Below are positions 1 to 8,010 of a stretch of DNA of 37,322 nucleotides, piece by piece (position 1 is the first letter of the stretch; every line of letters begins with the position of its first letter). The notes under the pieces are model-generated. The model saw nothing but the letters and a program-made list of their open reading frames with translations. It made no database searches and was not told where the DNA came from. This DNA is from UBA2030 sp049969475 (GTDB lineage: Bacteria; Bacteroidota; Bacteroidia; Bacteroidales; TTA-H9). The stretch spans positions 1-37,322 of the forward strand of contig JBMFOU010000029.1 in the NCBI GenBank assembly GCA_049969475.1. Reading direction: 5' to 3'. The position numbers and the translations under genes were made by a program.

Positions 1-87
1 GTCTATACCGCAGCCGTTATCAAAAAAAATGATGAACAACGAGTTTACGTTGTTGGGCAAGACCATCCTGACCGTAGGTGCCGGTAA
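1..87 (+). pseudogene. Tail of out-of-frame upstream part of the FAD/iron-sulfur oxidoreductase (partial)
   Basis: Frame 1 is open from the window edge and reads VYTAAVIKK before running through the A8 tract at 22-29 and stopping at TAA 85-87. VYTAAVIKK resembles the conserved 'PGVxTA' segment that directly precedes the second Rossmann strand in HcnB/sarcosine-oxidase-alpha-type proteins. The following segment (MMNNEFTLLGKTILTVG) is found in the next frame starting at 29. With seven A's instead of eight the two would join without a gap. This is either a sequencing or assembly error, a real frameshift mutation, or slippage-tolerant expression; the first seems most likely. Confidence 0.6.
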
Positions 88-2500
88 CATCGGCTACTTG
101 ACCTCCTATCAGCTGATGCAGGCCGGAGCGCGCGTTAAAGCCATTATCGAGGCTCAGCCTTTCGAGGGAGGATTCCCCGTTCAGGCCAATCGGGTGCGCC
201 GTCTGGGCATTCCCATACTTACCTCCCATATTTTGCTCAAAGCCATTCCCAATGCTGATCATACCGGCATTAAGGGAGCCGTGATCGCTCGCTGCGAGAA
301 TTTTAAACCTATACCCGGAACCGAAACCGTGGTTGAAGGCATTGACGCCATTAATATTTGCACCGGACTGGTGCCTGACGATCAGTTGCTTATAAAAGGA
401 GCGGAGATTTTCGGCCGTCGTTGTTATGGAGCTGGCGATGCCATTCGCATCGGTGAGGGAACCAGTGCCGTATTAAGGGGTAAGCAAGTTGCCTATGAAA
501 TCATGATGGACATGGGCCTTCGTATTCCGTACAACGATTATCTGGCTGTCTCCAAAGAATATATTGACTCTCAGCAGCATCCTACTCGAGTACTGGATGA
601 GCCTTTTAAGCCCGATCGCCAGCGTATGGAGGCCAAAGGTTTTGTAATCATTGACTGCCTTTACGGATTTGCCTGCAATCCCTGTGCTTTCGCTTGTCCT
701 CATGGCGCCATTACCAAATCTTCAACCAGTACCGTGCCCCACATCGATTACCCAAAATGTATTGGGTGCATGGACTGCGTGTATCAATGTCCTGGTCTGG
801 CTATTTTTGGTTATAATGTAAGCAAAGACTGGTTGTTCCTTCCCATCGAATACGATGCTCCGGAAAACGCAGAAGTGTTTTTGGTGGATAACAATGGTAA
901 AATTCTTGGTGAGGGCCTGATTGAGAAGATCTTGCGTAAACCCAATAAAACACACATAGCCAGGGTGAAATCGCAGACCCTGCATGGTGAAGAGCTTACC
1001 GCCGTCAGAGGTTTTATTCTTAAGGAAAGATATCCAGAGCCTTTCGAGCTTGTACCAGCCGAAGAGCCCGTTCCAGCTGAAACCTATGTTTGCCATTGCG
1101 ACGATGTGAAAATCGATGAAATTTTGGAGGTTGTAGGGGAGCGGAAATTTATCTCGGTAGATGAGATTAAACATACCACACGTCTGGGAATGGGAGCCTG
1201 CAGGGGTAAACGTTGCATCCCCAGGCTTAAATCAAAAATAAGGGAATACGGAATCCAGGTGGTAGGTGAAGCCACCCCGCGTGGCCCGCTTTCCAACCAG
1301 CTTTCGCTGGGTGAATTGTACCCCCGACCTGTTCACGAAAACATCATTGTGCGAAAAGCTGTTCGACGAGAGAAGGTGGAATGCCTGGTGGCTGGCGGAG
1401 GCATAGGAGGAAGTGCTCTGTTCCGTTATTTGGCCGAAGAAGGGAAAAATCCGGTCCTGATCAATTTTGGCCGAGGTGCTTCATGGAGAAACATTGCTGG
1501 TGGCAGACCTAACTTCAGTGTGCCAGAACTTTCCGACATAGCAGTACATAATCTTGAAATATTTAAAGAGTTACAAGAAATCAGGAATATCGATTTTCGG
1601 CTTATTAATTACGTGACTTTTGCCCATGATGAAGATATGCTTAGGGCATTGGAAGCTTCAATGGCATGGAGCAGGGCCGAAATGGTTGAGCCCAAGGACT
1701 TTACCCGTCGTGTTTCCCCTTACTTTAATCCCAATCTGAAAACTTATCTGGCTGCGCTCATAACGCACGACTGCTGGCAGGCCACGCCGGGAAAAACCAT
1801 AGATCTTATTCGACAGCTGGGCATGCGCCAGGGCGGTAGGATTCTCGAAGATTGTAAGCTTATCGATGTAAGAAAAGAAGGAGCAAATTATTTGGTTATA
1901 GTGCAAGACCACGATAAGACTTACATAGAGTTTGAAACTCCCGTGTTTATTAATGCACTGGGGCCTGAAGGCGCACGTGTAGCTAAAATGCTGGGCATAG
2001 AAACAGGACAGTATCCTGTGAAGCATCAAGCCTTTATTACCCGTCGGCTGCCCATGATGGGAATAGACGGAGTACCCCTACCTATGCTCATTGACAGGCG
2101 GAGGTATAAAGGTTTTGTGGCCGTTTACGGACAACAGTTGGCCGAGACGGGTCAGGTCATTGGTTGTGCCTCGCCCGCCGTTGACCCCACCGAAACCGAT
2201 AAAAATCTCAAGATCAACTCCAAGGATTTTCTTGAAATTGTATCGGAAGTTTTTGTGGATTGGCTGCCTGAGCTCTCCTCGGTTGGTTTTCAGGCTGTGT
2301 GGGCAGGCTACTACGTAGAACCCCGCATGATTATTGATCCTGAACTTGGGCTCTTCACTGGCTTGCGTGGGCAGGGATTCATGTTGGGACAGTACCTGGC
2401 CCGGCTTTATGTAGATAAGCTGCTTGGTAAGCCCGTACCCGATTACTTCCATCGTCTGAATATGAAAGGAGATGGAATGCCCGAAAAGGCCTTCAAATAA
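29..2500 (+). CDS. FAD-dependent oxidoreductase with two 4Fe-4S clusters, BFD-like 2Fe-2S domain and C-terminal DAO domain
   Basis: The 823 visible residues resemble a fusion of the alpha and beta parts of HcnB/HcnC- or sarcosine/proline-dehydrogenase-like enzymes, which oxidise amino acids or related amines and hydroxyacids. In order: a Rossmann segment (GAGNIG, 18-22 region), a bacterial-ferredoxin-like segment with C210/C216/C219/C223 and C244/C247/C250/C254 (the second a classic CxxCxxCxxxCP), a BFD-type [2Fe-2S] segment with C355, C357, C391 and C396, and a second FAD-binding DAO-type domain starting at GGGIGG (456-461). The ATG at 29 lies inside the first nucleotide-binding domain and has no promoter or ribosome site, so it is probably not the true start; the N-terminus lies off the window in another frame (A8 run at 22-29). 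The substrate cannot be told from sequence. Probably cytoplasmic. Confidence 0.8.
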   Translation: MMNNEFTLLGKTILTVGAGNIGYLTSYQLMQAGARVKAIIEAQPFEGGFPVQANRVRRLGIPILTSHILLKAIPNADHTGIKGAVIARCENFKPIPGTETVVEGIDAINICTGLVPDDQLLIKGAEIFGRRCYGAGDAIRIGEGTSAVLRGKQVAYEIMMDMGLRIPYNDYLAVSKEYIDSQQHPTRVLDEPFKPDRQRMEAKGFVIIDCLYGFACNPCAFACPHGAITKSSTSTVPHIDYPKCIGCMDCVYQCPGLAIFGYNVSKDWLFLPIEYDAPENAEVFLVDNNGKILGEGLIEKILRKPNKTHIARVKSQTLHGEELTAVRGFILKERYPEPFELVPAEEPVPAETYVCHCDDVKIDEILEVVGERKFISVDEIKHTTRLGMGACRGKRCIPRLKSKIREYGIQVVGEATPRGPLSNQLSLGELYPRPVHENIIVRKAVRREKVECLVAGGGIGGSALFRYLAEEGKNPVLINFGRGASWRNIAGGRPNFSVPELSDIAVHNLEIFKELQEIRNIDFRLINYVTFAHDEDMLRALEASMAWSRAEMVEPKDFTRRVSPYFNPNLKTYLAALITHDCWQATPGKTIDLIRQLGMRQGGRILEDCKLIDVRKEGANYLVIVQDHDKTYIEFETPVFINALGPEGARVAKMLGIETGQYPVKHQAFITRRLPMMGIDGVPLPMLIDRRRYKGFVAVYGQQLAETGQVIGCASPAVDPTETDKNLKINSKDFLEIVSEVFVDWLPELSSVGFQAVWAGYYVEPRMIIDPELGLFTGLRGQGFMLGQYLARLYVDKLLGKPVPDYFHRLNMKGDGMPEKAFK

Positions 2501-2514
2501 TATAAATGAAGCGT

Positions 2515-2542
2515 AAGGCAGGCCCTCAGCGGTTTGCCTTTT
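2515..2542 (+). terminator. Possible terminator after the oxidoreductase gene
   Basis: AAGGCA (2515-2520) can pair with TGCCTT (2535-2540), followed by only a few further T's. The 14-nt loop and short T tract make it a weak candidate, but it sits 15 bases after the stop codon and before the next promoter. Confidence 0.35.
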
Positions 2543-2586
2543 CCGATATTTGTGGTTAAGCTTGTGTCGTTTACAGGATTATTTTG

Positions 2587-2594
2587 TATTTTTG
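2587..2594 (+). promoter_or_regulatory. Bacteroidota -7 promoter element for the DUF177-rpmF genes
   Basis: TATTTTTG matches the Bacteroidota sigma-ABfr -7 consensus TAnnTTTG. It lies 25 bases ahead of the proposed TTG start at 2620. A TTG at 2584 overlaps this element and so cannot be the translation start. A partial -33 element (CTTG, 2561-2564) sits 22 bases upstream, slightly farther than usual. Confidence 0.65.
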
Positions 2595-2619
2595 CCGCCC
2601 GAATTTTATTACCGTTGTT

Positions 2620-3147
2620 TTGAATCCGTTGAAACCATACCACATCCCTTTCAAGGGCCTATCTCTGGGACACCATGGATACGACTTCGAGATAGGGCAC
2701 GACTTCTTTGAAAGCTTTGAGCAGTCGGAGCTTCAAGAAGGTAAGGTGCATGTGCACCTCGACCTTGAAAAACAGGAAAGGATGCTTATTCTCGATTTCG
2801 GATTCAACGGAGAGGTGGAGGTGGTTTGCGATCGCTGTGCTTATGAATATATGCAGCCCATTCATGGAAGGCAAACCGTTTATGTGAAATTCGGGGAGGA
2901 AGAAGACGAGGGTAGCGAAGACGACATCGTCTTTATTCCTGAAAATGCCTGGGAAGTAGATGTTTCGCAGATTATTTACGATTATATCAACATTCTGTTA
3001 CCCATGCAACGAATTCACCCTAATGATGCTGATGGGAATCCAGGATGCAATGCAGAGATGCTGAGGTTGCTCGACGAGCTGAAACCTCCTGCCGAAACCG
3101 ATCCCCGTTGGAATGCCTTAAAAGGACTCTTAGACAATGAGAATTAA
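2620..3147 (+). CDS. DUF177 (YceD-like) protein upstream of rpmF
   Basis: A 175-residue protein of the DUF177/YceD family, which almost always sits directly upstream of rpmF; in plants and some bacteria family members are linked to 23S rRNA/ribosome biogenesis. The start is taken as TTG at 2620 (reading as LNPLKPYHIPFKGLSLG) because Bacteroidota homologues usually begin close to NPLKxYxIPFxGL and because an upstream TTG falls in the promoter. The CxxC pair (CDRC in VVCDRCAYEY) and a later Cys are the typical conserved centre. An acidic stretch (EEEDEGSEDD) follows. rpmF begins 24 bases downstream, consistent with co-transcription. Confidence 0.85.
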   Translation: MNPLKPYHIPFKGLSLGHHGYDFEIGHDFFESFEQSELQEGKVHVHLDLEKQERMLILDFGFNGEVEVVCDRCAYEYMQPIHGRQTVYVKFGEEEDEGSEDDIVFIPENAWEVDVSQIIYDYINILLPMQRIHPNDADGNPGCNAEMLRLLDELKPPAETDPRWNALKGLLDNEN

Positions 3148-3171
3148 CGATAACCTTTAAAATTTAAAACA

Positions 3172-3357
3172 ATGCCCAATCCAAAAAGAAGATGGTCGAA
3201 GACCCGTACCCGTAAAAGAAGAACACACTACAAGGCAGAACTACCTACCGCTATGGCTTGTCCTAATTGTGGAACTCCGGTATTGTACCACAGGGTATGC
3301 CCTGCCTGTGGATTTTATAAGGGCCGGCAGGTAATGGAAGTGGCTGAAACCAAATAA
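3172..3357 (+). CDS. rpmF: 50S ribosomal protein L32
   Basis: A 61-residue ribosomal protein of the large subunit, the usual size for L32. It begins MPNPKRRWSKTRTRKRRTHY, a basic rRNA-binding N-terminus, and has the zinc-ribbon type CPNC...CPAC pattern (CPNCGTPVLYHRVCPACG). The order DUF177-rpmF-fabH is the classical arrangement linking ribosome and fatty-acid synthesis genes. There are 115 bases before fabH, with hairpins but no T-rich terminator. Confidence 0.97.
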   Translation: MPNPKRRWSKTRTRKRRTHYKAELPTAMACPNCGTPVLYHRVCPACGFYKGRQVMEVAETK

Positions 3358-3370
3358 ATCCAAAAAATGC

Positions 3371-3440
3371 TCAGGCCTTGAAAAGCCTGAAAAAGCTTAA
3401 AGCCTTTCATCCTTCACCTGAAGGCCTCTTTCGGGTGAAG
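3371..3440 (+). other. Two small hairpins in the rpmF-fabH spacer
   Basis: TCAGGC (3371-3376) pairs with GCCTGA (3385-3390), and CTTCACCTGA (3412-3421) pairs with TCGGGTGAAG (3431-3440) with one G-T wobble. Neither is followed by a T run. They may attenuate or process the mRNA between rpmF and fabH; the function is unknown. Confidence 0.45.
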
Positions 3441-3472
3441 ACAATTTATTATTCAATATTACGTAGAAAACC

Positions 3473-4474
3473 ATGGAAAAATTACGTGCAGCTATAACAG
3501 GAATAGCAGCCTATCTGCCTGATTACATTCTTACCAATGATGAAATCAGCCGGATGGTAGATACCTCCGATGAATGGATAATGACCCGGGTAGGTATCAA
3601 AACACGATATATTTTGCGTGAGCCAGGTAAAGGCACCAGCGATATGGCCACTCCTGCCGTTGAAGAATTGCTCCGTAAGACGCATACACGTCCAGAAGAG
3701 GTGGACCTCATCATTTGCTCCACTGTAACTCCCGACCATCCATTTCCCGCCACTGCCAACATTATTGCAGATAAGGTGGGCATTAAAAACGCTTTTGGTT
3801 TCGACCTCAATGCGGCCTGCTCGAGCTTTTTATATGGTCTGTCAGTAGCATCCCGCTTTGTGGAATCAGGCCGGTATAAAAAAGTAGTGCTGGTGGGCGC
3901 TGATAAGATGTCGTCCATTACCGACTATACTGACCGTACAACCTGTCCTTTGTTTGGAGATGCTGCAGGAGCTGTACTTCTTGAGCCCACCACCGACCCC
4001 GATGCGGGTGTGATTGATGAAATTTTACGCAGCGATGGATATGGGCGCGTTCATTTGCACCAGAAGGCAGGCGGCTCGGTAAAACCCGCCTCGCATCAGA
4101 CCGTGGAGGCCCGCGAGCATTACATTTATCAGGAGGGTCAGGCTGTTTTCAAAGCGGCTGTGGCTGCTATGGCCGATGTAGCCGTAGAAATGATGCACCG
4201 GCACCAGCTTACACCCGAAACTCTTGCCTGGTTGGTTCCTCATCAGGCCAACAACAGGATTATAGAAGCAGTGGCCCGCCGCATGGAACTACCCAAAGAA
4301 AAGGTGATGATAAACATCGAAAAATATGGCAATACTACTTCGGCCACACTGCCCCTTTGCCTTTGGGAATGGGAACCCAAACTTCGTAAGGGCGACAACA
4401 TCATACTCGCCACCTTTGGTGCTGGATTTACCTGGGGCTCTATTTATTTGAAATGGGCTTACGATCCCAAGTAA
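3473..4474 (+). CDS. fabH: Beta-ketoacyl-ACP synthase III (KAS III)
   Basis: Starts type II fatty-acid synthesis in the cytoplasm by condensing an acyl-CoA (usually acetyl-CoA) with malonyl-ACP. At 333 residues it has the normal length. The catalytic triad is visible: Cys116 in LNAACSSFLYG, His257 in VPHQANNRII and Asn287 in YGNTTSATLP. The N-terminal half carries the usual SDEWIxxRxGIxxR signature (about 32-46), which helps bind CoA. It follows rpmF on the same strand and is closed by a strong terminator 30 bases downstream, so the DUF177-rpmF-fabH unit is probably one operon. Acyl-chain preference (straight or branched) cannot be read from the sequence. Confidence 0.96.
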   Translation: MEKLRAAITGIAAYLPDYILTNDEISRMVDTSDEWIMTRVGIKTRYILREPGKGTSDMATPAVEELLRKTHTRPEEVDLIICSTVTPDHPFPATANIIADKVGIKNAFGFDLNAACSSFLYGLSVASRFVESGRYKKVVLVGADKMSSITDYTDRTTCPLFGDAAGAVLLEPTTDPDAGVIDEILRSDGYGRVHLHQKAGGSVKPASHQTVEAREHYIYQEGQAVFKAAVAAMADVAVEMMHRHQLTPETLAWLVPHQANNRIIEAVARRMELPKEKVMINIEKYGNTTSATLPLCLWEWEPKLRKGDNIILATFGAGFTWGSIYLKWAYDPK

Positions 4475-4503
4475 GTATTCTTCAAAACACAAAATCATAT
4501 TTT

Positions 4504-4538
4504 AAGGGAGCTGCCTGAAGGGGCAACTCCCTTTTTTT
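4504..4538 (+). terminator. Rho-independent terminator after fabH
   Basis: AAGGGAG plus TGCC (4504-4515) pairs with GGCA plus CTCCCTT (4522-4533), with one internal mismatch and a 6-nt loop, followed by a run of seven T's. It is the clearest plus-strand terminator in the left half. Confidence 0.9.
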
Positions 4539-4614
4539 AGTCATTAGTATTCAATGCTTTGGCTTGGGTAAGTGAACGATTTAATCGTGAAGCTTAAAAA
4601 AGGCCCAAAAGTTG

Positions 4615-4622
4615 TAAATTTG
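4615..4622 (+). promoter_or_regulatory. -7 promoter element for the M48 protease gene
   Basis: TAAATTTG matches TAnnTTTG and lies 19 bases before the ATG at 4642, implying a very short 5' leader. No convincing -33 element is seen. Confidence 0.6.
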
Positions 4623-4641
4623 ATTTATCAAATGAAGGCGT

Positions 4642-5442
4642 ATGAAAAAATTACTTTTTTTAATGGTTGGAGTGGCGGGTTTGCTGGCCTGGAGTGGGTG
4701 TTCCAAAGACGATCCGTCCATCAATATTTTTTCTCTTGAAGATGATATTTCGCTGGGTCAGCAGGTGAATCAGGAAATTGCGGCTAATCCGCAGGAATAC
4801 CCCATTCTCGACCCGGCAAAATATTCAACAGCTTATGAACACCTTAAACGTATAAGAAACACTATCCTGGCGTCGGGAAAGGTTAAATATGCCAATACTT
4901 TTCAATGGAATGTTCATATCATTCAGCGGGATGATGTTATAAATGCCTTCGCCCTGCCTGGAGGTGAAATGTATTTTTATACAGGGTTAATTAAACTTTT
5001 GGACAATGAGGCCCAACTGGCTGGAGTGATGGCTCACGAGATGGCACATGCCGACCGAAGGCACAGCACCGACATGCTCACCAAAACTTATGGATTTCAG
5101 GTACTGGCAGGACTTATTTTAGGCAATAATCCCAGTCTGGCCGAGCAAATAGCCGCCGAGCTTGCTCTGGGCCTTGGTTCGTTAGCTTATAGTCGTTCCA
5201 ACGAATACGAAGCCGATGAATACGCTGTTAAATTTCTCTATCCAACCGAGTATGATGCAGCCAGCCTGGGCGACTTTTTCCGGAAAATGGAGGGACAGTC
5301 ACAGCCTCCAGCTTTTTTGAGCACACACCCTTCGCCAGAAGATCGCCTCCAGAAAATCAACGAACATTTTCAGGCCCTGGGTGGCGTTCACGGGCAAACC
5401 TTCCCGGAGCGCTATGCTGAACTGAAGGCTAGTTTGCCCTGA
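4642..5442 (+). CDS. M48 family metalloprotease, putative lipoprotein
   Basis: A 266-residue exported zinc protease resembling the BepA/LoiP (M48C) group, which process or degrade envelope proteins. The N-terminus is a lipoprotein-like signal peptide (hydrophobic 4-16, then WSGC with Cys20; the -3 residue is atypical). The protease core includes HEMAH (132-136) with the following DRRH, and EAD (190-192) supplying the third zinc ligand. The segment SLGQQVNQEI resembles the conserved start of this family. It has no C-terminal TPR domain, unlike BepA. It has its own promoter-like element and converges on the PHP phosphatase gene, only four bases away, with no terminator visible between them. Confidence 0.9.
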   Translation: MKKLLFLMVGVAGLLAWSGCSKDDPSINIFSLEDDISLGQQVNQEIAANPQEYPILDPAKYSTAYEHLKRIRNTILASGKVKYANTFQWNVHIIQRDDVINAFALPGGEMYFYTGLIKLLDNEAQLAGVMAHEMAHADRRHSTDMLTKTYGFQVLAGLILGNNPSLAEQIAAELALGLGSLAYSRSNEYEADEYAVKFLYPTEYDAASLGDFFRKMEGQSQPPAFLSTHPSPEDRLQKINEHFQALGGVHGQTFPERYAELKASLP

Positions 5443-5446
5443 GGGC

Positions 5447-6271
5447 TTACTGAAAACAATAAAGGCCTTTAATCACCGTATCAGTGAACCCCTCCCGCTT
5501 CAATAGTGAGAGGGTTTCGTTGTATAAAAGGGGAAGTTCATGGGGCTGATGAGCATCGGATGAAATAGTAACAGGAATTCCCATTTTCTTGATAAGAGGT
5601 AACCAATAGGCATCAGGATATAGTTGGTTACTTCTTCCTTTATAAATACCGCGTGTGTTGATTTCTAGGATGCAGCCATGCTGGCGGATGACTTCGAGGG
5701 TTTCTTCCACCAGACTATGGTACCAGGGTTCTTCTATGGTAAAATATCTTCCAGCATTGTGCATACAGATTTTGTCGAGGTGACCAACAATGTCGGGGTG
5801 ATCGTTTTGTATCATCACCTGAATTTGCTGGTAATAGAGCGTAACCCCCCGGTGTATGTCGTCGTTCATGATTTTTTCCAGCCCTTTGTCATAGGTTTCG
5901 CGTTTGGCGCCATCGATAAACCAGAGTCCGCCCGTGTCGGGGTTTTGCACCAGATGAACACTGCCAATGGTATAATCGAGGCTGTAGGTGTCTCTGAAAT
6001 GTTGGAAGGAAGGCATGACGCCCGGAATTCCATCAATCTCGAGCCCCAGCAAGATTTTAATTTCGTTGCGGTATTTTTCTTTGAGCTCAAGGATGGTATT
6101 GCGGTATTCCTGCATTCTTTCCTGAGGAATAGCGAACTGGTTTTCAAAAGGAACGGGTGCATGTCCTGAAAACCCCAGGGTGTGAAAACCCAGCCTTAGG
6201 GCTTCTTTCACATAATCCTCGGGATGGGAACTTCCATCGCAAAATAAGCTGTGGGTATGATAGCAAAACAT
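5447..6271 (-). CDS. PHP-family phosphatase, histidinol-phosphatase-like (HisJ/HisK type)
   Basis: A 274-residue PHP-domain metal-dependent phosphoesterase, close in pattern to monofunctional histidinol-phosphatase, which makes histidinol from histidinol phosphate in histidine synthesis. Metal ligands typical of PHP proteins are all present: H5xH7 and D12 in HTHSLFCDG, H37, E78 in GLEID, H106, H164 and the final D239xH241 in SSDAHQ. The conserved GSVH motif (103-106) is present. No other his gene lies nearby; it follows ispG with a gap of 10 bases and is probably co-transcribed with it. Substrate assignment is by family only; other sugar or nucleotide phosphates are possible. Confidence 0.85.
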   Translation of the reverse strand: MFCYHTHSLFCDGSSHPEDYVKEALRLGFHTLGFSGHAPVPFENQFAIPQERMQEYRNTILELKEKYRNEIKILLGLEIDGIPGVMPSFQHFRDTYSLDYTIGSVHLVQNPDTGGLWFIDGAKRETYDKGLEKIMNDDIHRGVTLYYQQIQVMIQNDHPDIVGHLDKICMHNAGRYFTIEEPWYHSLVEETLEVIRQHGCILEINTRGIYKGRSNQLYPDAYWLPLIKKMGIPVTISSDAHQPHELPLLYNETLSLLKREGFTDTVIKGLYCFQ

Positions 6272-6281
6272 GGCTTCCTAT

Positions 6282-7967
6282 TTAGGGTTCTATCCATTGC
6301 CCGTTTTCTTTTATCAGGCGGATGAGTTCGTCTACGGCTTCTTCTTCAGGTACTTCCCGCTTCACCGGGGTTTGTCCTTTGTAAAGGGTAACTCGGCCCC
6401 GGCCAGCTCCCACGTAGCCATAATTGGCTCCTGCCATTTCTCCTGGGCCATTTACGATACAGCCCATCACACCAATGGTAATCCCCTTGAGGTGCGAAGT
6501 TTTTTCTTTGATTTTACGGAGGGTATCTTGAATATTAAAGAGGGTACGGCCACAGGATGGGCAGGCGATATATTCGGCGCGTGAGATACGGGCACGAGAG
6601 CTCTGCAGTATTCCAAAGGCAGCATTTACGGTTACTTCTGCGGGAAGGGCAGGATTGTGAAGCCAAAGGGCATTGCCGAATCCTTCCTGAAATATGGGAG
6701 CCAAAGCTGCAGCTGACTCGGTAATAAAACGTTCGGCATCAGAAACATTACTCTCCCGCTTGAGTATGATGGGACCGGAAAAATTTACCGCTGCAAGATG
6801 CGCAAGCGTATTACGCAAGGCCATGAGTTCCATGGGATGGTCGGAGACTACCACCAGGGGCCGATCGCCTGCAAGGTTTTTAAGCGTGGCGGCATGGAAA
6901 GCTGAAGTGTGAATGATTGAATGGGCAAAGGGTAATTGGTTTTGGATGATAATATCGGCAGGAGGCACGGTCCCTATCACTTGAGGCATTAGAGAACCTC
7001 CCATGCCGTGAATTTCCCTGGATTGCTGCCGGGGATTCCTGTTGATGGGTAGCGAGCCAGTAAAGAGGTTTTCGATAGAGTGACCTCCAAATTTCTGTGG
7101 AAGTGAGGCAAGGATACGGGCTACGGGAATTTCGGCCTCAGGCGCTTCGGTGAGCGAAACCCTGATGGTGTCGCCTATTCCCTCGGCCAGCAGAGCGCCT
7201 ATTCCAGCAGCCGATTTTATTCTGCCATCTTCTGCGTCGCCGGCTTCTGTTACTCCGAGATGGATAGGATATACCCTTCCTCTTTCTTGCATCCTTTTAA
7301 CCAGCAAGCGATTAGCTGTTATCATGATAAATGGATTGCTGGCCTTCATGCTGATTACCAACTGCTTGAAATCGAGGCTCTCGCATATTTCTATGAATTC
7401 CAAAGCCGCTTGTACCATTCCCTCGGGGGTGTCTCCGTAGCGGCTCATGATGCGTTCGGAGAGCGAGCCATGATTGCTGCCAATGCGCAGAGCGGTGTCG
7501 TGCTGCCTGCAGATGTTAATGAGGGGAGCCATACGATCGCGTATTCGCTCGAGTTCTTCCCGGTATTCACTATCGGTGTAATGAATCTTCCCCTTTTTTC
7601 TATCGGTGTAGTTGCCCGGATTAATTCTAACCTTTTCGACAATGCCAGCAGCGATTTCAGCGGCCTCGGGGCTGAAGTGAATATCGGCAATAAGGGGACG
7701 GGTGTAGCCTTTTCGGTGAAGCTCCTCCTTAATTATAGCCAGATGGGCTGCTTCCTTTGGGCCCTGAGCCGTTATCCTCACATAATCGCAACCTGCATCG
7801 AAAAGCCTCATGCATTGTTCTACTGTGGCCCGGGTATCGAGGGTGGGGGTATTGGTCATGCTTTGCAGACGAATGGGATGCCTGCTACCTACGGGCAACT
7901 GACCAATGGGCACTTCAAGGGTCTCAAGCCGTTGATAGGTCGAAATCAGGGGGAATGCGTCGTTCAT
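6282..7967 (-). CDS. ispG: 4-hydroxy-3-methylbut-2-enyl diphosphate synthase, long form
   Basis: The penultimate enzyme of the MEP isoprenoid pathway, an iron-sulfur reductase converting ME-cPP to HMBPP. The 561-residue form is the long type seen in Bacteroidota, Chlamydiae and plants, with an inserted domain between the TIM barrel and the 4Fe-4S domain. The barrel includes IRLQSMTNT (33-40) and VRINPGNY (113-120). The cluster ligands are C469 and C472 (CPSCGRT) and C503 (GCIVNGPGE), with E510 as the fourth ligand. The start is ATG at 7967: a promoter -7 element lies 18 bases upstream, and a TTG 20 codons farther up would lie before transcription starts. A TPR gene ends 43 bases upstream. Confidence 0.96.
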   Translation of the reverse strand: MNDAFPLISTYQRLETLEVPIGQLPVGSRHPIRLQSMTNTPTLDTRATVEQCMRLFDAGCDYVRITAQGPKEAAHLAIIKEELHRKGYTRPLIADIHFSPEAAEIAAGIVEKVRINPGNYTDRKKGKIHYTDSEYREELERIRDRMAPLINICRQHDTALRIGSNHGSLSERIMSRYGDTPEGMVQAALEFIEICESLDFKQLVISMKASNPFIMITANRLLVKRMQERGRVYPIHLGVTEAGDAEDGRIKSAAGIGALLAEGIGDTIRVSLTEAPEAEIPVARILASLPQKFGGHSIENLFTGSLPINRNPRQQSREIHGMGGSLMPQVIGTVPPADIIIQNQLPFAHSIIHTSAFHAATLKNLAGDRPLVVVSDHPMELMALRNTLAHLAAVNFSGPIILKRESNVSDAERFITESAAALAPIFQEGFGNALWLHNPALPAEVTVNAAFGILQSSRARISRAEYIACPSCGRTLFNIQDTLRKIKEKTSHLKGITIGVMGCIVNGPGEMAGANYGYVGAGRGRVTLYKGQTPVKREVPEEEAVDELIRLIKENGQWIEP

Positions 7968-7984
7968 CGGGGTTAATTGCCCCG

Positions 7985-7992
7985 CAAAATTA
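7985..7992 (-). promoter_or_regulatory. -7 promoter element for ispG
   Basis: On the minus strand the sequence reads TAATTTTG, a match to TAnnTTTG, placed in the 43-base gap between the TPR gene and ispG. It indicates that ispG can be transcribed apart from the long operon upstream and supports the internal ATG as the start. Confidence 0.65.
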
Positions 7993-8010
7993 CTGAGTTT
8001 TCGGGTTGCC

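Noticed and set aside
5678..6169. A 163-codon plus-strand frame opposite the PHP phosphatase
   Set aside because: All metal-binding motifs are on the minus strand; the plus-strand frame has none.
7260..7976. A 238-codon plus-strand frame opposite ispG
   Set aside because: Opposite a well-conserved coding region, no signal or domain, no promoter.
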